Below, in pieces: positions 7,975 to 17,191 of a stretch of 63,837 nucleotides of DNA (within the stretch, counting starts at the first letter, position 1; each line of letters starts with the position of its first letter). A model generated the notes under the pieces. That model saw only the letters and a program-made list of their open reading frames with translations, searched no databases and was not told the DNA's origin. A program made the position numbers and the translations under genes. The stretch comes from Alphaproteobacteria bacterium (GTDB lineage: Bacteria > Pseudomonadota > Alphaproteobacteria > Caulobacterales > Hyphomonadaceae): assembly GCA_018830285.1 (NCBI GenBank), contig JAHJSB010000064.1, positions 1 through 63,837 on the forward strand, written 5' to 3'.

Positions 7975-9195
7975 ATGGCAAAACTGCGCCTTACGGACAC
8001 CTGGCTTTCGGCTGTGACCGACGCCGGAGATTATTCCGACACGATCGAATCCTGCCTGAAAGTGCGTGTGGCCAAGACCGGCGCAAAGACATTTTCGGCC
8101 GTGCGGAAGCTGAGCGGCAAGACGGTGCGGGTCCGCATTGGCGCCTATCCCGAGATCGGCCTCCGAGAAGCGAGGATGCGCGCCGGAGAATTCAGGGAGA
8201 TGCGTTCGTTGGCGCCGACGTCGGCCGCACGAGCGGAGGAGGTGGCCGATGCCGTGTCGGCGTCTGCCGCCAACTTTTTTGCCGATTACGTTGCCGACAT
8301 GAAAGCCCGGGGCGTCAAATCCTATGGGCGCGTCAAGGGTACGCTCATTGACGGGAAATATGCTCTCCTGCCCTTACTGGTCGCCCGTCACGGCGGAATG
8401 CCGCGTGCCGGGGATGTGACGATCCAGGACCTGCAGGCCTGGATGGCAGAGAGCTACGCCCGAAGTCCGAACTATGCACCACATCTTCGCTCCTACATCG
8501 TCACGGCCTGGAAATGGGCGGTGAAGAACCGTTACGATTATCGCGGTGGCGCGCGGGACTATGGCATTACCTACAATATCGCCGAGCAGCTTCCGACGGT
8601 GCCAAAGGGCAAACCAGGCGACCGGTATCTCTCCAACGACGAACTTAAGACGCTCTGGCACGCACTGGACGAGAACCATCCAACGCACCGCGTCCTGAAG
8701 CTGATGATCGCCATGGGGGGCCTGCGCGTGACGGAAGTCAGCATGAGCCTCGCCGCCAACTGGCGCGATGGGTGGCTGGTCTTGCCGGAAACGAAGAATG
8801 GCAAGTCGCATCAGCTACCGATTACCAGGACGGCTGCCCCGCTCGTGGCGCGGTGTCTTGAACTGGCTCACCCGCGCTCGCCCTACCTTATGTCCAATCC
8901 TCGCGACCCGGACGAACCACTCACGATGGCAGCCATTTCACGCGGCGCGAAGCGCCTGAACAAGCAGCTCAAATTCCCGGACTGGAATCCGCGTGACCTG
9001 CGGCGCACGATGAAGACGCACCTCATCGATGCCGGGGTGGACGAGCGTTGGCTCGACATCTGGCACAACCATGGTCAGACGGCGAGCGTGGCCCGCAAGC
9101 ACTATATTCGCGCGGAGTATGCGGATTTGAAGCGGGATGTTGCGGAGGCGATTGATGGGTGGCTGGGGCCGGTTTTGTTGGGCAATCGCAATTAA
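7975..9195 (+). CDS. int: Tyrosine recombinase (island integrase)
   Basis: 406 residues: an N-terminal arm-binding DUF4102-like domain (KVRVAKTGAKTFSAVRKLSG...VRIGAYPEIGLREAR), a core-binding domain (about 100-215), then the catalytic domain. Catalytic residues visible are Arg in GGLRVTE, Lys in TKNGKSHQLP, Arg in PRDLRRT (about 343), His in WHNHG, and Tyr in KHYIRA (about 377). The usual His of the HxxR box is Arg here (RDLR, about residue 340), which is uncommon. It should integrate and excise the island at tRNA-Arg(CCT). A possible start lies only a few codons from the GGTAAC repeats, so autoregulation is plausible. Confidence 0.92.
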   Translation: MAKLRLTDTWLSAVTDAGDYSDTIESCLKVRVAKTGAKTFSAVRKLSGKTVRVRIGAYPEIGLREARMRAGEFREMRSLAPTSAARAEEVADAVSASAANFFADYVADMKARGVKSYGRVKGTLIDGKYALLPLLVARHGGMPRAGDVTIQDLQAWMAESYARSPNYAPHLRSYIVTAWKWAVKNRYDYRGGARDYGITYNIAEQLPTVPKGKPGDRYLSNDELKTLWHALDENHPTHRVLKLMIAMGGLRVTEVSMSLAANWRDGWLVLPETKNGKSHQLPITRTAAPLVARCLELAHPRSPYLMSNPRDPDEPLTMAAISRGAKRLNKQLKFPDWNPRDLRRTMKTHLIDAGVDERWLDIWHNHGQTASVARKHYIRAEYADLKRDVAEAIDGWLGPVLLGNRN

Positions 9196-9260
9196 GGTTG
9201 GGAGCGTATGGAGATTTGGAGAAACCATACTGCGGATGGTGGAACTTGTTTGATACGCTT

Positions 9261-9437
9261 ATGGCACGCGCATGCATCCAGCGAGACCGTCATCGCGTGG
9301 AGGCCCTCCGTCACCATGATGCACCCAAGTTCAATTTACACATTACTGTTTTCGCAACATCTGGTAGAGATTTAGTCGTAGATTCGATGCCTTACGATGT
9401 GGTCGACATTTGGGGCCGCAAGGAAATTTTGATCTGA
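9261..9437 (+). CDS. Possible short ORF upstream of the sigma-like operon
   Basis: 58 residues from ATG 9261, ending one base before the next start codon. No family recognised. The rest of 9196-9438 presumably holds the promoter of the operon that follows. It may be chance; weakly supported by its abutment to the next gene. Confidence 0.25.
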   Translation: MARACIQRDRHRVEALRHHDAPKFNLHITVFATSGRDLVVDSMPYDVVDIWGRKEILI

Positions 9438-9438
9438 A

Positions 9439-10236
9439 ATGGCGAATCGCATTCCTCCCCTCATGAAGCAGTTACCGGAGGGGGGTACGTATGCACGTCC
9501 GGTACGGATCGAGTCCCTGATCGATGCGTGTGACAATCTGCCGTTTGAAACTTTGATTGATCGCGCGCGCCTGAAGGACCGCAGGAATCCGAACTATCTG
9601 CCATCCGAAGTGCTAGTTTTTTTCCTTCGCGTAACACGCACAGATAATTCCGACCGCCGCTTCGCCATTCTGTATGACCTGGTCATGAACCGGCTGACCC
9701 GGAGTCTTCGATCGGCGGTCCAGGGTAACACGGAAAATGCGAGACAATCCGAACTCCATGAACGCATGATTGAGCGGTTCGTGATTCTTCTGATGAAGGA
9801 CAGAGGCGCCTATTGTGAAGCACTCGATATTTTCGAAATTGCGTTCGACCGGGCAGCAAGGTCGCTCAAGGTCGATATGCTGCGCGTTATGGGTCGACGT
9901 GTACCACCGGCAATATCCCTGACGGAACAAGAAACCGGGGAGGTCCGCCAGGACGCCGAAGCGGCGCTCATCGACCTCAACCCGATGTCAAAACCGATCG
10001 AGCTGCAAGTCACTTACCGGATTCAGCTTCGGCGGGCGATTGACTCGTTACCGGACAATGAGAGGAGGGTTATCGACATGATATTCGCAGGCATCCCGGC
10101 GCAAAGCGATGACACCGGCAAGGCCAGCATCGCACAACTGCTCCATTGCGATCCGAAGACCGTACGCAATCGTCGCGACAGCGCCGTGAAAAAGTTGATA
10201 AGGATGCTGGGTGGGGAGACGCAAGATGACGCCTGA
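9439..10236 (+). CDS. Sigma-70-like factor with region-4 HTH
   Basis: 265 residues. The C-terminal 80 residues read YRIQLRRAIDSLPDNERRVI...SIAQLLHCDPKTVRNRRDSAVKKLIRML, a sigma region-4-type helix-turn-helix. The N-terminal part (1-170) is helical and lacks an obvious sigma region 2, so promoter melting is unproven and it may instead be a DNA-binding regulator. It is the first gene of a tight operon; its stop overlaps the next start by 11 nt. It probably controls or senses for the helicase/ubiquitin genes downstream (inference from order). Confidence 0.7.
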   Translation: MANRIPPLMKQLPEGGTYARPVRIESLIDACDNLPFETLIDRARLKDRRNPNYLPSEVLVFFLRVTRTDNSDRRFAILYDLVMNRLTRSLRSAVQGNTENARQSELHERMIERFVILLMKDRGAYCEALDIFEIAFDRAARSLKVDMLRVMGRRVPPAISLTEQETGEVRQDAEAALIDLNPMSKPIELQVTYRIQLRRAIDSLPDNERRVIDMIFAGIPAQSDDTGKASIAQLLHCDPKTVRNRRDSAVKKLIRMLGGETQDDA

Positions 10237-10792
10237 TAGTCGAGTCGAAGATGTCTTCTTCGCATTCACGGCGGAACCGGACATGGCTCCAGAAACGCTG
10301 CGTACGTATATTCTAAGGTATCCCGACCTGGCAGAGGCGCTCACCGACCTCTACCATGAATTCGCCACGGTCGACCTTGATTTGATGGTTGTCGAAACGG
10401 CTCCGGCCGCAGAACCCGCATTCGAGCAGACTGCCGACCATATTGAGCGTATAGAAGCGGCGCTCTCGGGAGACGGGCTTCGGGCACTAGCGCGCGCACT
10501 GAGGCTGCCCAGGGATTTCGTCGCCGGGTTTCGCGACGCGCAGGTGCGCCCGGGTTCAATCCCGTTGGGTGTTCTAAAGCGGCTGGGGGATTTTGCTGGC
10601 GTCGGCGTTCTTCACATGCTTGCCTATTTCCGGCATGCTGCGGGCATCCGCCGCGCCCTTGCATTCAAATCGGACCACAAACCCAAGCCATCCGAGATCA
10701 TGGATTATTCCGACTTCGTCCGGAACCTCGGTCTAACTTCGGAAGAAGCGTTCGCGCTCGCCGAACTGGAACATTCCGATGGATCCGATTGA
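10226..10792 (+). CDS. HTH-containing hypothetical protein
   Basis: 188 residues from ATG 10226, overlapping the previous gene. The segment [29 protein letters not shown]...[10 protein letters not shown] (about 95-130) resembles an XRE-type helix-turn-helix. An acidic N-terminus precedes it and a helical tail follows. No enzyme motif. As the partner of a sigma-like protein it might act as its antagonist or co-regulator; this is conjecture. It overlaps the next gene by 14 nt, implying translational coupling. Confidence 0.6.
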   Translation: MTPDSRVEDVFFAFTAEPDMAPETLRTYILRYPDLAEALTDLYHEFATVDLDLMVVETAPAAEPAFEQTADHIERIEAALSGDGLRALARALRLPRDFVAGFRDAQVRPGSIPLGVLKRLGDFAGVGVLHMLAYFRHAAGIRRALAFKSDHKPKPSEIMDYSDFVRNLGLTSEEAFALAELEHSDGSD

Positions 10793-13700
10793 GCTTACTC
10801 GTCAGCGGGCAGAGACACTGCACGCGGACCTGGTGCGGAGCGGAGCCGATCCGGCCCATCCCTACGCATTTGTCCTCAAGGAAGCTGACAGGCGCAATAT
10901 CGAGGTCAGGTCCTATCCTCCCGGCCATGCCCTACTGAACGGGGGACGCGCGGTGTTTGACGGGGACGCGGGAAGCATTCGGCACGAACGCACGCAAGAC
11001 CCGTTTCTCGATGCCTTTCTGGTAGCCCATGAGATCGGGCACGATGAATTTGGAGGGCACATCGATATTGGCCCTGTCACGTCCATCGATCTGGTCCGCT
11101 CCGCAGATCCGGCCGAAACGGGAGCCGACCGCGTCGTCGATTACAACAGTAAGGCCCGCCAGGAAATCCAGATGGACCTATTTGCCCGGGAATTCCTGTT
11201 TCCGCGTTCACTCGCGAGAATGCTCCATATCGAACAAGGCCTGTCTGCCAGAGAGATTTCCGCGCGTATGAACGCGCCCTACGATCTCGTCGCCGTTCAG
11301 TTATTCGATGCGATCCTGCTCCCGGAATTGCCCAGCCGCACGCCAGAGTCGCGAGAAACCAAACCTCTGAATGATGAACAGGCCGAGGCGGCGTCCCACG
11401 GCGATCATGCATTTCTGCTCGAGGCGGGCCCCGGTACCGGCAAGACTCAGACCCTGATCGGCAGACTATCGATCCTCCGGGAGCGCGAGGTTAAACCCGC
11501 ATCGATCCTTGTCTTGACGTTTTCAAACAAGGCAGCTGCCGAAATGATGGACCGCGCAGTCGCCTTCTGGCCGGAGTTGGCAGGCGCCGCCTGGATCGGT
11601 ACTTTTCATTCGTTCGGGCTGGACATTGTCCGGCGCTTTCACGACCGGTTGGGCCTGCCGAAGGAACCGGTCCTGCTCGATGCAACGCGTGCCATTACGC
11701 TTCTTGAAGACGGCTTTCCTCGCCTCAATCTTCTCCACTTCCGGGACCTCTGGGACCCTACAGAGAATCTCAGCCGCATCTTGGCGGCGATTTCGCGGGC
11801 CAAGGATGAAGTCGTCAATCATCACCATTATCGGACACTTGCCGAAAGCATGGCCGCGTCCGCCCGGACTGACGATGAAGAGACCGCGGCCCAAAAGTGC
11901 CTGGAAGTTGCCGATGTCTACGATATGTATGAGGAGATGAAGCGACAGATCGGCGCCGTCGATTTCGGGGACCTCATTGCGCGACCAACCGAACTCGTCG
12001 AAACTGATTCCGAAGTCTGCGCCCGGCTTAGGGGCACGTACGGCCACGTCCTCGTTGACGAATACCAGGACGTAAACCGCGCCAGCGTCCGTCTCTTGAA
12101 AGCTCTCAAACCCGACGGAAAAGGGCTCTGGGTCGTCGGCGACGCCAAGCAATCAATCTATCGTTTCAGAGGTGCGTCCTCCGCCAATATGCAACGTTTC
12201 GCAAGGGAAGATTTTGCGCAGGGCAAATCAAAAAGCCTGACGCGGAATTATCGATCCCATCAGGAAATTTGCGACGGCTTCGTCGGGTTTGCCAAGCAAG
12301 GCATGATCGCAGCCGGCTCGAACGTGGCCGCAGTGGCGCACAAGGGAATGTCCGGAACCCAGCCTGTATTCGTTTCAGTTCCGACAAGGGACCATGAAAT
12401 AGATGAAGTGGCAGAGCGCATTCGGCAGCTCAATGCCGGCGGTGTTGCATTCTCGAACCAGGCCGTTCTGTGCAAAGGCAATGCCCGGTTATCGGAAATC
12501 GCGAAGGGTCTCGAAAATCGGGGTATTCCGGTCCTCTATCTCGGGCCTTTGTTTGATCGGACGGAGGTCAAACAGGCTCTGTCGCTGCTGTCGTTGCTGG
12601 TCGACCCGAAGGCCATGTCCTTGGTTTCGGTCGCCGCCATGCCAGATTATGCCGTGACACTGGACCAGGTGCGGTTGTTTGCAGACCACATGCGCGCGCA
12701 GTCTGACCTTGCCACTATGGATTGGGTCGACAGGATCGATGACGCGCCCGGGCTTTGTGACGATGGTAAGCTCGCATTGAAGGAAGTGGCTAACGCCGTC
12801 GCTTCGTGCAGCCCGAAAGATACGCCTTGGCGGGCGTTTGCGGCAATCTATCTCGATAATTCGCGTTTGGCTGCCCGCCTTGCCGAAGCGGCCGGATGCG
12901 GCAACCCGTTGCCGGCCATCGCGATCTGGCAATTACAGAACTTTCTACGGTCTGCCGAGTATGACCGGCAGGGCCTGCCGGTTAGTGACCTGCTGCGCCA
13001 TATCCGGCGACTCGTCATCCTCTCCGACGAACGCGATCTCAGGGACCTTCCGCTTGCGGCCCAATCCCTCGACGCCGTGCGTCTCATGACGATCCACGGC
13101 AGCAAGGGACTGGAATTCGACGTCATCCATCTCCCGAGCCTGACAAATGCTTCCTTGCCGCGATCCGCTAGACAAAATCGCGCCCTTCCCCCGCCTGACG
13201 GCATGATTGAGGGCGCCGTTCACAACGGGGTCGCGGCACAGGCTCAGGGTCATGACGAAGAGCAGGAATGCTTGTTCTTTGTGGCGCTATCGCGCGCAAG
13301 AGACCGGCTCCATCTTTACGCCTATTCGCAGGACAAAGCAGGTCGGTCAATGAAGCGTTCTCCCTTTCTGGATCGGATCGGACATTTGATGCGAGAGGAG
13401 CCCGCGATCGCCGCAATGGAGGACGGTCAGGCCCTGATTGAAACCATTCAGGTCGATTTTGACAGGCCCCTGCAGATGAACCCGTCCCAGATCGCCCTCT
13501 ATGACCGATGTCCGCGCCGTTTTCTGTATACCCATGTCCTGAAACTCGGCGGGCAAAGGTCGGAAACGGCCTTCATGCGTATGCACAACGCCGTTCAGGC
13601 CCTGGTCGACCGGCTGTGCAATCAGCACGCGCACGATCCAGACCGGACATGGATCGATTCCGAATTCGAGGAATGCTGGCATGCATGGGGACCAGTCGAA

Positions 13701-14192
13701 CACGGCTATGCCGATGACTACAAACGGCTGGCACGCGGCCTTGTCGACCATATTGTGTCGGTCCGGACCGGAGAAACACGTCGCCCCCCCGTGACGCTGA
13801 CCGTTGAAGTCGGAGACGGCGAACTCCTGGTCACGCCTACGGAACATATCGTCGGCGGAGGGACGAAACCCATTCTGCGCCGCATCCGTACCGGCAGGCA
13901 GACAACGGACTCGGCGAAAAAGTTCGACGCACTTGCATTCGAACTTGCGGCCGGGACGGACGCAGAAGGTGAGTTCGTCTTTCTCAGCGATGAAAGCCGT
14001 CTGTCCTTGAACCCGACGGCGAAGCGGCTGGCCACCAGCCGGGACAAGATTGCAAAGAAGATACATCATATCCTCGACGGCCGATTTCCCGCAGAACCGG
14101 CGCGGCCGGACCGCGAATGCCCACGCTGCCCCCACTTCTTCATCTGTTCCGGCTTGCCGGAAGGAAGTCTCGGCAAAAAAAATCTCGCCTGA
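10779..14192 (+). CDS. ImmA/IrrE peptidase - UvrD helicase - AddB-like fusion protein
   Basis: 1137 residues. Residues 1-190 form an ImmA/IrrE-type zinc peptidase with AHEIGHDE (about 83-90). Residues 200-860 are a superfamily-1A helicase: GPGTGKT (about 215), [16 protein letters not shown] (about 426), [30 protein letters not shown] and ALSRARDRL. Residues 890-1137 resemble the AddB/RecB nuclease domain with an iron-sulfur cysteine pattern: CPRR near 911 and [10 protein letters not shown] near 1113. The nuclease residues look lost: where an I-D-Y-K-T-G type motif is expected there is LRRIRTGR. So it is probably a helicase with a structural Fe-S domain and a peptidase or damage-sensing domain. 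The fusion and its operon context suggest anti-phage function. Confidence 0.85.
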   Translation: MDPIELTRQRAETLHADLVRSGADPAHPYAFVLKEADRRNIEVRSYPPGHALLNGGRAVFDGDAGSIRHERTQDPFLDAFLVAHEIGHDEFGGHIDIGPVTSIDLVRSADPAETGADRVVDYNSKARQEIQMDLFAREFLFPRSLARMLHIEQGLSAREISARMNAPYDLVAVQLFDAILLPELPSRTPESRETKPLNDEQAEAASHGDHAFLLEAGPGTGKTQTLIGRLSILREREVKPASILVLTFSNKAAAEMMDRAVAFWPELAGAAWIGTFHSFGLDIVRRFHDRLGLPKEPVLLDATRAITLLEDGFPRLNLLHFRDLWDPTENLSRILAAISRAKDEVVNHHHYRTLAESMAASARTDDEETAAQKCLEVADVYDMYEEMKRQIGAVDFGDLIARPTELVETDSEVCARLRGTYGHVLVDEYQDVNRASVRLLKALKPDGKGLWVVGDAKQSIYRFRGASSANMQRFAREDFAQGKSKSLTRNYRSHQEICDGFVGFAKQGMIAAGSNVAAVAHKGMSGTQPVFVSVPTRDHEIDEVAERIRQLNAGGVAFSNQAVLCKGNARLSEIAKGLENRGIPVLYLGPLFDRTEVKQALSLLSLLVDPKAMSLVSVAAMPDYAVTLDQVRLFADHMRAQSDLATMDWVDRIDDAPGLCDDGKLALKEVANAVASCSPKDTPWRAFAAIYLDNSRLAARLAEAAGCGNPLPAIAIWQLQNFLRSAEYDRQGLPVSDLLRHIRRLVILSDERDLRDLPLAAQSLDAVRLMTIHGSKGLEFDVIHLPSLTNASLPRSARQNRALPPPDGMIEGAVHNGVAAQAQGHDEEQECLFFVALSRARDRLHLYAYSQDKAGRSMKRSPFLDRIGHLMREEPAIAAMEDGQALIETIQVDFDRPLQMNPSQIALYDRCPRRFLYTHVLKLGGQRSETAFMRMHNAVQALVDRLCNQHAHDPDRTWIDSEFEECWHAWGPVEHGYADDYKRLARGLVDHIVSVRTGETRRPPVTLTVEVGDGELLVTPTEHIVGGGTKPILRRIRTGRQTTDSAKKFDALAFELAAGTDAEGEFVFLSDESRLSLNPTAKRLATSRDKIAKKIHHILDGRFPAEPARPDRECPRCPHFFICSGLPEGSLGKKNLA

Positions 14193-14276
14193 CTTCCCGG
14201 TTTTCTCTCCGGCCATCGATTGTCTCTGTGCGAGCGGGGGCCTTCTGCCTTCGCCACAAGCAGAAGGAATATCACA

Positions 14277-15191
14277 ATGGCAGAAACACCCCCCGATTCC
14301 GATATCGACGATCTCGCAGAGGCCGTCCGTGAGGGCCGTCCCCTCCGGCCCGGCGCACCGTTCCGTGTCTTGATCGGCGACACATCTCTCGACTTCGAGC
14401 CTGCGGTGCTGCGAGACCCGAAGCCTCTCGGGCGCCAGTTCGTCTCATTGGTCGACGGCCAGCCGGTCGATGAATATCTCGTCATCGCGATCTTGCCGAA
14501 CGGTGACTTCGAAGACATTCGCCTCGACGAAACCTATGATCTGCGCGGCCGCGGTGCGGAAAAGGTCCTCGTCGTGCGTTCCGACAGGACGTTCAGGTTC
14601 AAGATCGACGAGAAGGACCTCGAATGGCCGCAGCCCTGCATCAGCGGCTTCGTCCTGAAGAAACTCGCCGGCCTTGCGCCAAATTACAATCTCTGGCTGG
14701 ACGTTCCCGGTGGTCACGACCGCAAGATCGGCGATTGTGACATCATTCATCTGGACGCCCCCGGAATTGAACGCTTCATTTCGCTGATCGATCAGACGAC
14801 AGAAGGCCTGGCGGCACTTCCGTCGGCTGACCGCGCTTTCCTGGACGGCCATGGCATGAACTACGAACTCCTCTCCAGCAACGGCCAGGCCGGCGTCATC
14901 ATCCACGCCTTCCAGTTGCCCGATGGGAAGTTCGACCATGCCAACGCCGACCTCCTCATCCTGTTGCCAAGCGGCTATCCGGATTGTTCGCCGGACATGT
15001 TCTACGTGTCTCCCCACCTCACCCTGACGCCATCTGGCCGTGCCCCGAAGGCAACAAATGTTCGCTTCTCGTTCGCCGGGCGTACCTGGCAGCGCTGGTC
15101 CCGGCACAATGAAGCCTGGCGGCCGGGTATCGATGGTCTCCGGACAATGCTGGCACGTGTCCAGACGGCCTTGAACGAGGCCCGCCCATGA
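14277..15191 (+). CDS. Tandem ubiquitin-like (multiubiquitin) - E2 fusion
   Basis: 304 residues. Two ubiquitin-like beta-grasp repeats occupy about 23-88 and 95-160. A C-terminal prokaryotic E2 family-E domain (about 175-304) contains LLILLPSGYPDCSPDMFYVSP and WQRWSRHNEAWRPGID. Cys237 (in PDCSP) is the only cysteine in the E2 part; whether it is catalytic is unclear. I chose ATG 14277, preceded by AGAAGGA; an upstream TTG at 14220 is less likely. It overlaps the E1 gene by 4 nt (ATGA). Ubiquitin and E2 in one chain, next to JAB-E1 and DUF6527, matches Bub (type II-like) operons. Confidence 0.85.
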   Translation: MAETPPDSDIDDLAEAVREGRPLRPGAPFRVLIGDTSLDFEPAVLRDPKPLGRQFVSLVDGQPVDEYLVIAILPNGDFEDIRLDETYDLRGRGAEKVLVVRSDRTFRFKIDEKDLEWPQPCISGFVLKKLAGLAPNYNLWLDVPGGHDRKIGDCDIIHLDAPGIERFISLIDQTTEGLAALPSADRAFLDGHGMNYELLSSNGQAGVIIHAFQLPDGKFDHANADLLILLPSGYPDCSPDMFYVSPHLTLTPSGRAPKATNVRFSFAGRTWQRWSRHNEAWRPGIDGLRTMLARVQTALNEARP

Positions 15192-16582
15192 CGCCGGCGA
15201 TGGATATCATTCTGCTTGCCCCGCATGAGGCATCCGTCCGCTCCCTTCTCACTGAAGGGAGCGGTGCGGAACGCGCCGGATACATGCTGTTCGGCATCGC
15301 CGATATTGCGAGCGACCCCTGGCTCGGGAGTTCCCGGCGCAGGCTGATCTCGCATGCTTTCTCCGAAGTTCCGGCCGGCGATCGTGTTTCTGCGTCACCC
15401 GTGCATGTGACCTGGCAGACGGATGGGTTCATGTCCCTCCTGAACCAGGCGGCGGATCTGGGGATGGTGCCCGCGATCGTGCATACCCACCCGAACGGAC
15501 CGGCGTCTTTTTCGACACAGGACAACGAAAACGAGAGTGAACTAGCCCGCACGGTCATTCATAAGGGACTGCCGGGCCTTTTGAGTGTTGTCATCTCCGG
15601 CGATGGAGACCTAGCTGCTCGCTATTGGTGTTCGCAGACTGAAAACCACCTCATTACCCGGATCCTCCGCTCCGGCCCGGATCTGTTCCTTGACGACGGT
15701 TCAGTCGCCCTGCCCGATTTCCTCGACCGCCAGGTGCGGCTCTTCGGAGAAGCTTCAAACCGGATGCTTACCGGCTTCAGGTGCGCGATCGTCGGAGGTG
15801 GGGCTACTGGAAGCGCGACTCTTCCGCTGCTCATGAGACTCGGCATCCGGCAGGCAGTCATGCTCGATCGTGATTGCGTCGAAGAGACGAATCTCAATCG
15901 CCTGCATGGAGCCGCCCGTGCTGATGCGGACGCACACCTGCCAAAAACCGGCCTGCATGCCCGCATCGTCAAACAAGCCGGTCTTGGCATGCACCTGGTT
16001 ACTGTGGACGCTTGGGCCGGCGAGGAGGCAAGCCTTGATGCACTCAAGTCGTGCGACGTGATCTTTTGCTGCACGGATGATCATTCCGGAAGGTTGTTCC
16101 TGAATCGGTTCGCACGGTTTTACGGTATCCCGGTCATCGACATGGGACTTGCCATGCAGCGGCGCAGCGACGGTGGTTTCGACCTTTTCGCGCGCGTGAC
16201 GACTCTGGTTGCGGGCCACCCCTGCCTGATCTGCGGCAATCATGTGAGCCCGCGCCGTGCGCGTGAGGAATCGCTCAGGCGTAACGATCCGGAATCCTAT
16301 GATTTGCAAAAGGCTGAAGCCTACCTGCTGGGTGAAGGTGACCCTTCTCCCGCTGTCGTCACTTTCACAAGTGAGACAGCATGTATGGCCGTAAATGAAT
16401 GGCTGGCAGGCCTCACCGGATTCGCAGGCAAAACCGGCATGGCCCAAACCCGAGTCCGCCGTTTTCACGCCCGCGATGACCGCTTCCCGCAAATCGACAA
16501 GCGGGACGGCTGTCCCTGTTGCCACGCTGCATGGACGCTCGGGCGCGCCGACATGATACCCTTTATGGACCAGGTGACCTGA
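15188..16582 (+). CDS. JAB peptidase - E1 (ThiF-like) fusion
   Basis: 464 residues. The N-terminal JAMM domain has H99-T-H101-P and S109-T-Q-D112 (HxH...SxxD), a metal-dependent deubiquitinase signature. The C-terminal E1/ThiF domain starts near 195 with the nucleotide-binding GGGATGS (203-209), DRDCVEETNLNR, and a zinc site from CLIC (about 346-349) with CPCC near the end. It would adenylate the ubiquitin-like protein and also remove or process conjugates. It overlaps the upstream E2 fusion and is one base from the next gene. Similar fusions occur in bacterial ubiquitination operons and CBASS accessory genes. Confidence 0.9.
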   Translation: MTPAMDIILLAPHEASVRSLLTEGSGAERAGYMLFGIADIASDPWLGSSRRRLISHAFSEVPAGDRVSASPVHVTWQTDGFMSLLNQAADLGMVPAIVHTHPNGPASFSTQDNENESELARTVIHKGLPGLLSVVISGDGDLAARYWCSQTENHLITRILRSGPDLFLDDGSVALPDFLDRQVRLFGEASNRMLTGFRCAIVGGGATGSATLPLLMRLGIRQAVMLDRDCVEETNLNRLHGAARADADAHLPKTGLHARIVKQAGLGMHLVTVDAWAGEEASLDALKSCDVIFCCTDDHSGRLFLNRFARFYGIPVIDMGLAMQRRSDGGFDLFARVTTLVAGHPCLICGNHVSPRRAREESLRRNDPESYDLQKAEAYLLGEGDPSPAVVTFTSETACMAVNEWLAGLTGFAGKTGMAQTRVRRFHARDDRFPQIDKRDGCPCCHAAWTLGRADMIPFMDQVT

Positions 16583-16583
16583 C

Positions 16584-17000
16584 ATGAGAGACTGGATAAT
16601 TGCATTTCCGCAGCGCTTGGCGAGGATCCTTCGCCGCACCTGGTTCTTCAAGGCAGACTTTCTTGTCTCCCGGCAAACGCGCTTTCCATCGGATCCCCTG
16701 CAGAATCGCCACACTCTCATTCTGGTCGACGATTCTGGGACGCTGAAATGGGCATGTTTAGGCTGTCCCGGTGGCTGCGGGCAGATCATCTCTCTTTCAC
16801 TCAATCCAAACCAGCGGCCACGGTGGCAAATCTCTGTCGATGTTTGGGGGCGGCCTACCCTGTCGCCGTCCGTGCATCAGAAAAACGCATGCGGCTGCCA
16901 TTTCTGGCTGAAGCAGGGCGAAGTCAAATGGTGCAAGGATGGACGTCCGGTCAGAGTTCCTGGCTCATTGGAGCCTAGCCATATGGATGGGACACGCTGA
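16584..17000 (+). CDS. DUF6527 family protein of the Bub operon
   Basis: 138 residues. The pattern WACLGCPGGCGQIISLSL, then RPRW, PTLSPSV, GCHFWLKQGEVKWC matches DUF6527 proteins, with several Cys and His that could bind zinc. DUF6527 recurs in the bacterial ubiquitin-like loci called type II Bub; from memory it has been proposed to be a peptidase that processes the ubiquitin-E2 polyprotein, which I cannot verify here. Last gene of the operon. A 190-bp gap without a gene follows. Confidence 0.82.
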   Translation: MRDWIIAFPQRLARILRRTWFFKADFLVSRQTRFPSDPLQNRHTLILVDDSGTLKWACLGCPGGCGQIISLSLNPNQRPRWQISVDVWGRPTLSPSVHQKNACGCHFWLKQGEVKWCKDGRPVRVPGSLEPSHMDGTR

Positions 17001-17191
17001 GCTTCCTCCGTCTCCCGGTTCGATGTGCGCACCCAATGTGACCAAGTTTATATGACGCGCAGTCAAGTTATAATTCATCGACCGCCAGCGTTGGAGTTCG
17101 TGAAGCTGGCTGAAGCGAATCGCGGTACCGAGAAGTAGATTTGTTTTTCAATGTCAGTAGCAGCAGTTTGTAAGCGCGATACGGAGTGGCA

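Noticed and set aside
15755..16804. Minus-strand open frame of about 350 codons opposite the JAB-E1 gene
   Set aside because: The sense strand carries clear JAMM and E1 motifs; the antisense frame has no recognisable content or ribosome-binding site.
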